From Amia ocellicauda (Eukaryota > Chordata > Actinopteri > Amiiformes > Amiidae): a DNA stretch of 64,000 nt. The notes below the pieces were generated by a model. The model made no database searches and was not told the DNA's origin. It was given only the letters and a program-made list of their open reading frames with translations. The stretch is taken from contig NC_089852.1 of NCBI RefSeq assembly GCF_036373705.1, forward strand, positions 902,501 through 966,500, given 5' to 3'. Each line of letters begins with the position of its first letter. Position 1 is the first letter of the stretch. Below, piece by piece: positions 22,649 through 32,479 of the stretch. Position numbers and translations under genes: made by a program.

Positions 22649-25600
22649 CCCCTTCTTCCTCACTCCTTTCTCTATATCTCTCTGCCAACTCTCTTCTCCC
22701 ATCCCTTTGTCATGCCTCTCACTCTCTCCCTCTCTCTCTCTCCCTCCCCCAGGTGTCTCACCTCTGCGTACGTCTCCACATCCAGGTAGAGCTCGGTGCC
22801 CGGGATCTGTCCTAGGACGGAGTAGCGAGGCCTGAGGGAAGGACAGGACAGACAGGCTGGGCTCAGTACAGGAGGTCAGGACATAGACACTCACTGACAT
22901 CCATCCCAGAGACAGAGCAGCGCTCAAGGTAGAGATAGAGACAGAGGGAGAGAGGGAGAGACAGAGAGACAGGGAGAGACAGGGAGAGACGCAGAGTGAG
23001 ACCCACAGCTGTGTCCTGAAGATGACGGTGAGCAGAGCGAAGCTGATGGAGGCGGCCAGCCCCAGGTCCAGGTTCAGCAGCAGCGTGGATACGAAGGTCA
23101 CGACCCAAACCAGCTTGGAGGGAGACACAGAGGGCAAAGGTCAGAGGTCATCCAGTGCACCAGCCTCACCTGACAAGGAGGTAAATAAAGCCAATCCAGT
23201 TGGAATTAAAGTGTCTCAGTCTTAGGTGTGTCTGCGTGCCTCTCTCTGTTAAATTTGTGTGTCTCTGTACTTCAGTGTGTGTGTCTGTGTCGTTCAGCGT
23301 TCAAACGTTCAGCGATCGGATCAAATGTTCCTCTCAAGGAGATGGTCTTTCTGTCCCCCTGTCTTGCTGTCCCCATGTCTCTCTGTCTCTCTGTCTCCAG
23401 CTCCTCACCAGGTCGATTTTGCTGCTCCTCCACAGAGTGCAGATGTCTAAGAACTGCATGAACATCCCCTTCAGGTTGACAAAGACAATGGCAGACAGCA
23501 CAGCCTGAGACACAGGACACAGGACACAGGACACAGGAGTCAGAGATGCAGGAGACAGATGCAGGGTGGGGGGCAGGTCCATGGCTACATCTTCTGTACC
23601 CTGTTTGACATATGGAATAATCCGGGGATTTCACATTTCCCCCACATCAGTGCCGCGTGGCAGCGAGAGCTGAACTGGCGCGTTACCTTGGGCAGCGACT
23701 GGAACAGAGAGCCCAGCTTCAGCACAGTGACGAGCACGATCACCGCAGAGACCGCCGAGGCCATCTGGGACGAGGAACACAGACGGGTTAGACACACATC
23801 ATCAACACTGCACACACTGGGAATGTGTCCCCTTAAAGTTCTCACCTGCCAGACTGGGGCTGTGAGAGAGAGAGAGGGGACTGAGAGAGAGAGAGAGGAC
23901 TGTGAGAGAGAGAGAGGGGACTGAGAGAGAGAGAGAGGACTGTGAGAGAGAGAGGGGGCTGTGAGAGAGAGAGAGGACTGTGAGAGAGAGAGGGGGCTGT
24001 GAGAGAGAGGGGGCTGTGAGAGAGAGAGAGGACTGTGAGAGAGAGGGGGCTGTGAGAGAGAGGGGGGGCTGTGAGAGAGAGGGGGCTGTGAGAGAGAGAG
24101 GGGGCTGTGAGAGAGAGGGGGCTGTGAGAGAGAGAGGGGGCTGTGAGAGAGAGGGGGCTGAGAGAGAGAGAGAGGACTGTGAGAGAGAGAGGGGGCTGTG
24201 AGAGAGAGAGAGGACTGTGAGAGAGAGAGGGGGCTGTGAGAGAGAGGGGGCTGTGAGAGAGAGAGGGGGCTGTGAGAGAGAGGGGGGGCTGTGAGAGAGA
24301 GAGAGGACTGTGAGAGAGAGGGGGCTGTGAGAGAGAGAGAGGGGGCTGTGAGAGAGAGAGAGGACTGTGAGAGAGAGAGGGGGCTGTGAGAGAGAGGGGG
24401 CTGTGAGAGAGAGAGAGGACTGTGAGAGAGAGAGAGGACTGTGAGAGAGAGAGGGGGCTGTGAGAGAGAGAGGGGGCTGTGAGAGAGAGAGAGGACTGTG
24501 AGAGAGAGAGGGGGCTGTGAGAGAGAGAGAGGACTGTGAGAGAGAGAGGGGGCTGTGAGAGAGAGAGAGGACTGTGAGAGAGAGAGGGGACTGAGAGAGA
24601 GAGAGGGGGCTGTGAGAGAGAGAGGGGGCTGTGAGAGAGAGAGGGGGCAGTGTACGCTGCGCTGCAGGGAGAGCCGCAGGCCGCAGTGTCTCAGGGCCTC
24701 ACCTGGGTCTTTCCTCCCGTGCTCTCCTGGATCAGGCTGCGTGACATCGAGGAGCTCACGGAGTAGCACTGGAAGAACCCCCCCACTGTGTTACTGAGGC
24801 CCAGAGCCACCAGCTCCTGCAGCAGGAGAGACCAGTGTCAGCAGCAGGAACCCAGGGGACACAAGGTAATGCCAAAGATCCTCTATTTAAACAAGATAGT
24901 CAGCTCCACCTAATTAACGTGGGAACTTTCGTCTTTGCCAAAGCAGTGCATTGTGGGATTGCAAGGAGTTCCAGTGGCGATTTCTCTCCTCTCCATATAA
25001 CGGAAAGCCAGCTTCATTTCATATTGTTAAGGAGGGGCGACTCTAATGCAACCCAGGTGCATCATGTTAAAGAATTAAATTATTTTTTAAAGAGAAAGCT
25101 TTGAATATGAAATGAGGCAGATGCCACTGGAACTCCTTGCAATCCCATAATGCACTGCGACACAAAGACAGAAGAAGAGGATATTTGGTAATACAGTGTG
25201 TGGCCAGCAGGGGGCTCCCACACAGACACAGGAATTCACAGTAAAACACAAAACACACACAGATACACACAGATACACACAGATGCATGATTGGACATAG
25301 AGACTGACCTGACTGCTGTCCACCTTGTACCCGTGTTTGAGGGCAAAGGTCTTTCCCAGAGAGATGGAGATGGCATAGCCAACGATGGCCAGAGCGAAAG
25401 CGTCTCCGATCACCTCTCTGAACAGGGACACGTCCGGGGCGCGGGGGGGCTGCAGACTGGGGGGTGGACAGAGAGAGGAGACACAGGGTCACAGGAATGC
25501 ACACCTGACAACAGGCAGAGCCTCAGAGAACCCGCTGGGCCCGAGAGTGTCAAGAGAGATGGTGGTAACGCCCCCCCAATTCTTACACCTATAACACCCC

Positions 25601-26280
25601 CATCCACTGCACTTTACCCCCCACCCCATCTTCCAGGACCGCAGCGCTGAAGAAGCACTCACCCACTGGGAATCTCCCCCACCACCTCCACCCCATACTG
25701 GGGCTGCAGAGAGGCCAGACTGGAGACCAGCGTCCCGGCTACGATCTGGACGGGGAGAGAGGGAGAGGCAGAGAGAGAGCAGAGAGGAAAGGACGAGAGA
25801 GGGAGAGAGAGGGAGAAGAGAGTTGGCAGGGGGGAGACCAGTGTAGTAGTTTTGGAAAGCAGGTGCGGATGTGTGTGTGTGAGCTTAAGAGTAAAGGGGG
25901 AAAACTGGCCAATCATTCCCTAAACAGCTGATTATGCTGGTCAATCAGAAGCCAAATACTCTATTAATAAAAGTCTCTGTGTGTAAACATGTGGGTGTGG
26001 AGTCTTGCGTAGCTGCCTGCAAACTGGAGTGGAAATGTATAAATATCTCTCTATCTATCTATCTATACATATATGTGATGATAAGTAAAATATAAGTAAA
26101 AGTACCACTGTTGTTAATTAAGGGTTAACCTTTAGAGCCAGCATTGGTGGGCACATACACAGTTGATGTTGTGTTGTGTGACACTGAATAAAGTCCCCTG
26201 AACGAGAGAAAGCTCATGGTGTCCGTCCTTCATAGCTAATAAGCTAATAGTAGGGTATTTAATATTACCAGCGAAATACC

Positions 26281-26321
<41 letters not shown>

Positions 26322-29300
26322 ATATATGCCAAGCTACACACCTGCAGAAAGTTTGCTTTGTGGCCTAGAAACTGTTATCTTCTGTGCAGCATCACTGCAT
26401 ATCAGATCACACAACACACAGCTGATGTGTTTTGGCTGCGCAAACAAACAAGATATCTGAATATTCCTGAAATTAGTCACAAACTGAATTCCTCCAAGGC
26501 CAGAGAGTGTAGATGAACGCACCAGCTGGCCACTGGCAACACTGGCACGACAGGAGTGAGGCTCTGTTAGCCATGTGGAGGCTGATTGACAGGGCAGCGG
26601 TGGGAGGAAGGGACTGAGAAACTGAGACACAGAGACAATGAGACACTGAAAAAGAGAGCGACATTGAGAGACACTGAGACAATGAGACACAGAGACAGAG
26701 AGACAGCGAAACAGACTGAGATAGAGAGGCACTGAGACACTGAGATAGAGAGAGACATTGAGAGACACTGAGACAGAGAGACAGCGATACAGACTGAGAT
26801 AGAGAGGCACTGAGACACTGAGACAGAGATAGACATTGAGAGACACTGAGACAGAGAGACAGCGATACAGAGAGACGCTGAGATACAGAGTCACAGGGAC
26901 AAGGAGACACAGGGACACGGGGACAGTCTTACCATGATCAGCTCTACAGGAATGGGCAGCGGCAGCTTTTTGCTCAGCCTGACGTTGAGCTCCTTCGCTG
27001 CGATCAGAGCCACCAGGGACACCACACTGACCACCAGAGTGCCCAGATTGGTCTGGGGCAGCAGCCAGCACACATCTATCAGTGTCTGGAGAGGAAGACG
27101 GGGGAAGGGAGAGGGAGAGAGAGAGAGAGAAGTTGGTCTGAAGTAAGCGAGTGAAAGGCTGGAGAGAATGAGAGGAGAATGGAGGAGAAGAGGGACGGAG
27201 GGAGAGACAGGGACACATCTGGTGCTCCTATCTCATTAACACCCTGAAGTACAGCTAGTCTGTAGACGGAGAGATGGAGAGAGTGAAGGAGAGGAGCAAG
27301 CACAGAGGAGACTCCGTTACTCACATAGGCCAGAGAAAGAGGGCCGCTGTGGCGCCGGGGGTGGAGGCCGAAGATATACTTGAGCTGGGAGATGACAGCA
27401 TTGACCGCAGCGCCGGTGGTGTAGCCCCTGACCAGCGGGTTGGATAGGTAGGTCACCACGAAGCCGAACTGCACCAGACCCAGCACCACCTGCACACACA
27501 CACACTCAGACTGAGGTCCTGGGAGCTCCGAGGTCATTGTTGACGCATTGTGCCTACTGGGCTTGGCTCCAGCTCACTGCTACCCTGAACTGGGTGAAGT
27601 GGCTGGTGAGAATGGAGGGATGCAGGGATGGACAGGCTGTCAGTGGATCTAATAAACCCAGCACAGGCCTCTCTCAGTAGAAGATTCTGTTCTAACTACA
27701 GAGATTGAGGCCCGGAGGAGTTTGCAGGGGCCGGGACAGCAGCAGCGCTCACCACAGCGATGCCCATCCTGCACCCATGTTCTCTGCCCTCGCTACAGAA
27801 GAAGTGCCCCCAGCTTTCACAGACTCTGTATTTCTGTGTTGTTGAGTGTCTGACAGTATCCCTCTACAGTCTGATTTTTTACCTGGAATATCCCCGCTAG
27901 GATCGTGACCGCCGCGGCAACCTGGACCCTGTAGGTGTCCCTGGCGGTCAGGTCCAGAACCTCAGTGCCATTGGTGTCGTTGCGGAGGAAGTTCTCATTG
28001 GGAGCGAGGCGCTCAGTCACACTGCCCACCATGAGACTGATCACCGCAAAGGTGCCTGAGAGCACAGATATAGAGAAAGACACACAATGCACACAGAAGG
28101 ATGGAGAGATAGAGAGAGGGAGAGAGGGAGAGAGGGAGAGAAAATGTGAACCACAGGCAATGTCAATAAAGGTGTCGCTCACAATACACATGAATGAGTA
28201 GTGGGCAGGTAGGGGGCTCCACTGGGGCTGTTTGCTCGGGGCGGCGCGCTGTCAGGTGCTGCTCACCTATGGAGATGTGCCGGGATGTCCCAAAGATGAA
28301 GTAGACCAGGACGGGGTAGAAGGAGGAGTACAGCCCGAACACGGGGGGCACTGAGGCCAGCAGGGCGTAGGCCATGCCTGAGGAGGAAGCAGCAGCTGGT
28401 CAGCACACAGACACCACAGACGCTGACACAGAGACACAGTCCATTCATACGGCCAGTCCGTATTCAGTCCATATAGGTGGTCCTTAAAACTATTCTGTAC
28501 AGTCAGTCTCTATACACAGTCCATCTAGTCAGTCAGTCTCTATACACAGTCCATCTAGTCAGTCAGTCTCTATACACAGTGCCTATAGTCAGTCAGTCTC
28601 TATACACAGTCCCTACAGTCAGTCAGTCTCTATACACATTGTCCCTATAGTCAGTCAGTCTAGATGGTCCCCTGTGGTGAGTCTGTCCAGTCACTCTCAC
28701 CCTGTGGCAGGTGCATGATGCCCACGCTGACCCCAGAGACGAGGTCCCCCAGGGCGCTGTCCCTGAAGGAGTATCGGGGCAGCCAGGAGAGGACAGGGAC
28801 CCAGCGGAGCACACTGCGCCTCAGCCTGCGGCCAGAGCACCTGCAGGGGACAGAGAGAGAGACAGAGACACACTGAGACTCTACAAAGTCGAGCCCCTGC
28901 AGGTGACAGACAACCATTCACAAACTGCCAACTGTACTCCACTCCACTGCACCAGGGTGACACCCGGGTAACGACACCAGCTATCAAGCCATAAAGCTCT
29001 GGCACCGGCAGCTGCCAGGAGGGGGTTAACCCTCGGACAACGGCCTCCCACTGAAGTCAGCGAAATCAGTGTGTCAGAGAGACAGCGTCAAGAGGCAGCG
29101 GCCGCATTGTGTAACACACTCACTGCTTAGCAAGAATAAAATATAATAAAAACAGTGAAGTACAGCACTTTAATACAGAGGTGTGGACGGCCACCTTTGA
29201 AAGTATCCAGCAACTGTCGAGGCAGCAGGCGGGCCGTCTCTGAGCGCACCTCGACTTGCACTGTTCTGCACCTGCGATCTCCCAGTGTCTCCCAGCTCTG

Positions 29301-30497
29301 AAATGCGAGACCTCCCTGCTGCGCTGGTCCTCTCTCAGCACTCAGGACCAGGACGCGCTCGGGAGCTAAATCCTGAGAGGCCAGGCGTGCCACAGCTCGG
29401 TTGTTGAACTCTCTCACGTGACCCAGACGGGCTCAGTGATGTGTCATCCATTGGGGATGCCCTGCCGTGCCAGGTGAACCAAGCCGGCCTCAGAGTGTGG
29501 TAACGGCACAGGGACAGGCTGTGCTGTGGAAGGAGTCCGGCGGGCCTGTATGTACTTTCTCACGCACAGGGAGGGCTGCTTATTGGAGGCTGGCCAGAAT
29601 TATGTCTGCAGGTAAATCACCTCCAACCGTCACTCCCCTTGCCGACCAATCGGTTTATTCTTTATGTTTTAGTAGCGCCCTGAGACTTATATACGAAGAG
29701 TTACATTTCTGAATTATACAATTAATTATTCATTTTAATTATTTAATTATAAGCTAATAAATCTGAATTCAATTTGTAACGGGTTGTATGCCATAAATGT
29801 GTTGGATATGTGTTTATTCTGTTTAGCTGCTGCTGATTAGATAATTTGCTTAAGACCTTTGTAATACGACTTGGAAAATACCTGTAGGGTAATACGGACT
29901 ATTGAAACACTATTGAAACAGTGGCAACACTGTCTGAGTCCTGAATCGCAGACAGAGAAAGAAAGAGACAAAGAACGAGATGCCACAAGCATTACCGAGC
30001 AGCACAGGCGCCTGACATGCAGGGTCTCGCTGTGCGGTGATGGGAATGCGCAACGCTCAGCGTGCGGCTGCAGCAGGAGGCTCAAATACTGCCCGGCCAC
30101 CTGGATTGCCCCTCTCTCTGTCTTAAAAAAGTGTATATTTCAGTATGTGTCTCACTCTCTCTCTCAATTAATTTCTCACACAATGTTACCTGGGTGTTGG
30201 TGCAGTTTTTGTCCTCCTCTCTCTGCCCTTTTAATCTTCCTTCCCTCCTCCTCTCCCTCTTGCATCTGTGAGTGTTTCATCCTCTCAGGATGCAGACAGG
30301 ATGTCTCTGCCTCACCACCCCAATCTCTCCCTCCCTCCTCCTCCTCCTCTCCCCTCTCACCTCAGCGAGTGTTTCAGCCTGTCTGCCAGAGGGGTGCGGG
30401 GGCTCTTCTCCCGGCGCTGTGCCACCTCCTCCAGGCTCTGCTCGTCCAGAACCTCACGCTCCACACTGTAGCCCGGGCTGCGCTGCACCGCTTCCAT
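19737..30497 (-). CDS. slc26a6: SLC26A6-type anion exchanger, copy A (19 exons)
   Basis: Apical-membrane Cl-/HCO3-/oxalate/sulfate exchanger of the SulP family. Exons 5'->3': 30497-30361, 28840-28701, 28377-28267, 28055-27883, 27489-27325, 27085-26933, 25745-25663, 25456-25309, 24816-24703, 23764-23687, 23504-23409, 23113-23007, 22831-22762, 22566-22474, 22238-22128, 21989-21591, 21342-21288, 20695-20550, 19763-19737. Phases join to 801 aa (human about 759). The SulP signature [11 protein letters not shown]...GTSRHIS is at res 104-128. Predicted anion-site residues are Q92, Y96, F132 and S395-R396. Sequons N155 and N158 sit in an extracellular loop. A STAS domain covers about 510-775, split by an Arg/Gln-rich coil (565-593) and a variable acidic region. 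The C-terminus STKL resembles the PDZ ligand TRL of human SLC26A6. Reading through the exon 18 donor would give a different tail (stop at 20508); I prefer the spliced form because both copies conserve exon 19. SLC26A3-like is less likely. Confidence 0.92.
20905..21095. repeat. CCAAT-bearing minisatellite, intron 17 copy A
   Basis: About seven units of roughly 30-35 bp, of the form TCACTGCTGATTGGCTATCG plus a variable TATGAT or GTAGGAA. Six units keep ATTGG and one has AATGG. CTGATTGGCTA is the reverse of the NF-Y CCAAT consensus. The copy B counterpart is at 50618-50762. Confidence 0.8.
22062..22102. repeat. (CA)n microsatellite, intron 15 copy A
   Basis: A pure CA run of about 40 bases. Copy B has only a short remnant at about 51731-51746. 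Confidence 0.9.
22282..22440. repeat. TGTGGT minisatellite, intron 14 copy A
   Basis: Tandem units of GCCGTGTGGTTCTGTGTGGT type. The copy B counterpart (about 51955-52000) is much shorter. Confidence 0.8.
23862..24652. repeat. GA-rich minisatellite, intron 9 copy A
   Basis: About 40 tandem units of CTGTGAGAGAGAGAGG with GACTG or GGGCTG variants. Copy B has about 250 bases of the same array at 53210-53457. The array produces long Ser/Leu-rich open frames on the - strand, which are not genes. Confidence 0.93.
24930..25172. mobile_element. Palindromic MITE-like element, intron 8 copy A
   Basis: Left arm GCAGTGCATTGTGGGATTGC then AAGGAGTTCCAGTGGC (24944-24980). The right arm, GCCACTGGAACTCCTTGCAA then TCCCATAATGCACTGC, is its near-perfect inverted copy (about 25122-25158). 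The spacer also holds an inner imperfect inversion (CTTCATTTCATATT and AATATGAAATGAGG). It is present in copy B at 53738-54000, so it predates the duplication. No coding capacity. Confidence 0.72.
26285..26320. repeat. (AT)n microsatellite
   Basis: A pure AT run in intron 6 of slc26a6 copy A. Confidence 0.9.
26615..26905. repeat. GAGACACTGAGACA minisatellite, intron 6 copy A
   Basis: Compound tandem repeat of GAGACACTGAGAC and AGAGAGACAGCGA units, with a longer period of about 66 bases visible (ACAGACTGAGATAGAGAGGC recurs). Confidence 0.8.
28498..28662. repeat. Minisatellite, intron 2 copy A
   Basis: Five units of about 32 bp containing CAGTCAGTCTCTATACACAG with small variations. Copy B has fewer units (62204-62305). 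Confidence 0.85.
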
Positions 30498-30573
30498 GTC
30501 TGAGTTGCCTGTCGGTCCGTCTATTTGTTGGTGTCTCCGTCTGTCTGTGTATCTGTCTTCACGTGGAAAACTT

Positions 30574-30605
<32 letters not shown>

Positions 30606-31190
30606 TCTCTCTGTGTGATGATGCTCTGCCTAACTGTTTGGCTGGGTAGTGCTTTCTACAACAAGACCCCTGTCTGCCTGCCTGTCTGTCTGTCTGTCCC
30701 TCTAGTAGCAGGTTTGTCTGTCCGTGCACCCTTCAGCAGTGGAGCTGCGATTTAAAAAACAGGAAAACTGCCCAGGAGTGACACATGGAGCACAAATTCA
30801 AACATAAAAAAGCAAAAATATGTAAATATTTTAAACACAGAAAAAAAAATCTATGGAAATGTGCAAGGTATTAAAGAAAATTGTATGAACCTACTAAAGG
30901 AATAAATACATGCAGGAGAGAGGATGACCACGGTCTTCTCTAGAGGCACAGGGCAGGTCAGAGACGTCCGGAGAGAGCGAGTGGCGCAGAGTCCATGGTG
31001 CCAGCCTCGGCCACAGTGAGAGAAACCCTCTCCTGCACTGTCCTATATATATCTGGAGGGGCGACATACTGCTTGGTAATCAGTAACTCTGGCAAAAACT
31101 GCAGTTGTGCCGCAGCAGCATCAAAACACAGGCTTTCACAACCAGGCAAAAAAAAAAAGGTGAATGCAGGTCATTGGACTGGAGCCAAAT

Positions 31191-31837
31191 CACAGCATTT
31201 ACACAGACAGGGTTGTACTGTACCTGAGTGGGTGTTTCCACAGGGGGAGGCTGTATTAATAGGACTGATCAGTTTTTGATCAGCTCCATACTTTCCAATC
31301 TCTCCTCTCACTAATTATTCTCTGTACTTCAATTATAAACTTGAAATTCGCAGCTACACTGAAGAACATCTTACTTATCATTGACTAAGCAAAGTCAAAC
31401 TAAACTGCATACTCTTATTCTTATCAATAATAATCAGGTATTACATTACAGAATTACTATTACGTAATGACTATCATAGTAATTTGTGCTGGTTCATAGA
31501 TGGTACTTGTAAAAGTATGATTTGAAGAACAGACAGAATACACTTTAATATTTATTTTGGTAATGGCTAAACTATTTGGTCGTGTTTGGTGCTAGCTCAG
31601 GGGTTGCTGGGTGCTGTGCGCATGTGCATATCGTTACAAACGACAGCATGCCAAGCTGGCAAACAAACAAAACAAACACACAGAATATAACATTATTTTA
31701 ATAGTTTTAATTGTGCTCCCTGCGGGCACATCTTGTATTTGCCATCATGGTCCCCCAGTAGGCTGTCGATATTTCACTCTGTAAGGACGTTTTTCATTTA
31801 ATCACAAAGGGAGAGCAAAAACGGTAGCGAGGCCTCA
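31191..31837. other. Spacer start, right of duplication copy A
   Basis: Unique AT-rich sequence with no recognisable gene, RNA or transposon. Confidence 0.4.
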
Positions 31838-31988
31838 CCGGAAGCAGCTCAGTGTTTCTCAGTCCAGTCCCCCGGAAGCAGTTGTGAGGTCACGCCACCA
31901 CCCGCACAGGTCAACAGGAAATGAGGAGACGATATAAAAGCGTCCCTTCATTGCATCGCCGTCCGACGCCAGTTACGAGTCGGTAAGT
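31838..31988 (+). promoter_or_regulatory. Orphan TATA promoter with first exon and splice donor
   Basis: Two ETS-type CCGGAAGCAG motifs (about 31838 and 31872) precede TATAAAAG at 31933-31940. About 25-40 bases further is a CpG-bearing segment (CGCCGTCCGACGCCAG) ending in a consensus donor, CG|GTAAGT, at 31983. This is the layout of a TATA promoter with a short non-coding exon 1 on the + strand. No coding exon is recognised downstream, so it may belong to a gene outside the window or to an LTR. Confidence 0.4.
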
Positions 31989-32286
31989 CATACTTTACCT
32001 CACATTTTATCTTGGTTTATTTGGTGATCTTTAGTGTTGAGAGTGGGGTGTATATCAATGTGAGAGATCGATGTTAAAAAAAACTACCCAAGTCTCTGAA
32101 ATTACTGTGTTATTATTGTATTTCTTCTTAAACGTTGGCGCTGACTACTTAATATATAAGGGAATTTCACAACACGTTTTATATCACAGTGAAGCAATAC
32201 AATAACACGATTGTTTAATGATAGAATAATCTCCAATAACGTCCGACAAAACACTGACGTGCCCCCCTCTGATCGGGAAACAGTCA

Positions 32287-32346
32287 CAGACAGACAGACA
32301 GACAGACACACACACAACACACAACAGACACACACACAGACACAGA

Positions 32347-32379
<33 letters not shown>

Positions 32380-32470
32380 CAGACACACACAGACACACAC
32401 ACAGCCCTACACACACAACACACAACAGACACACACAGCCCTACACACACACACACACACACACACACAG
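32287..32470. repeat. (CA)n / (GACA)n repeats
   Basis: GACA and CA runs interspersed with ACAACAGACACACACAGCCC-like units. Confidence 0.85.
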
Positions 32471-32479
32471 GTTGAAACT

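Larger units (their letters stand above)
16558..31190. repeat. Segmental duplication, copy A
   Basis: This block aligns in direct orientation with 47278-63560. Similarity starts near AAGCTTTGTTTTCATAACTC (A) and AAGCTTTTGCTTCCATAACT (B). It continues through shared motifs such as AGCCCCTGAGAGGCC, all 19 slc26a6 exons and most introns, and ends near GGTGAATGCAGGTCATTG. Copy A has its own LINE downstream of the gene and longer minisatellites. Confidence 0.93.

Noticed and set aside
23585..24769. 394-residue Ser/Leu-rich open frame on the - strand
   Set aside because: It is the GA minisatellite of intron 9 joined to real exons 9 and 10 of slc26a6; the exon junctions show the repeat is intronic.
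26020..26280. Solo LTR in slc26a6 copy A intron 6
   Set aside because: GAATAAAGTCCCC and a TG...CA-like frame are suggestive, but no target duplication or second copy could be shown.
28498..28662. CRISPR-like regular repeats
   Set aside because: The units are contiguous minisatellite repeats without spacers, in an intron of an animal gene.
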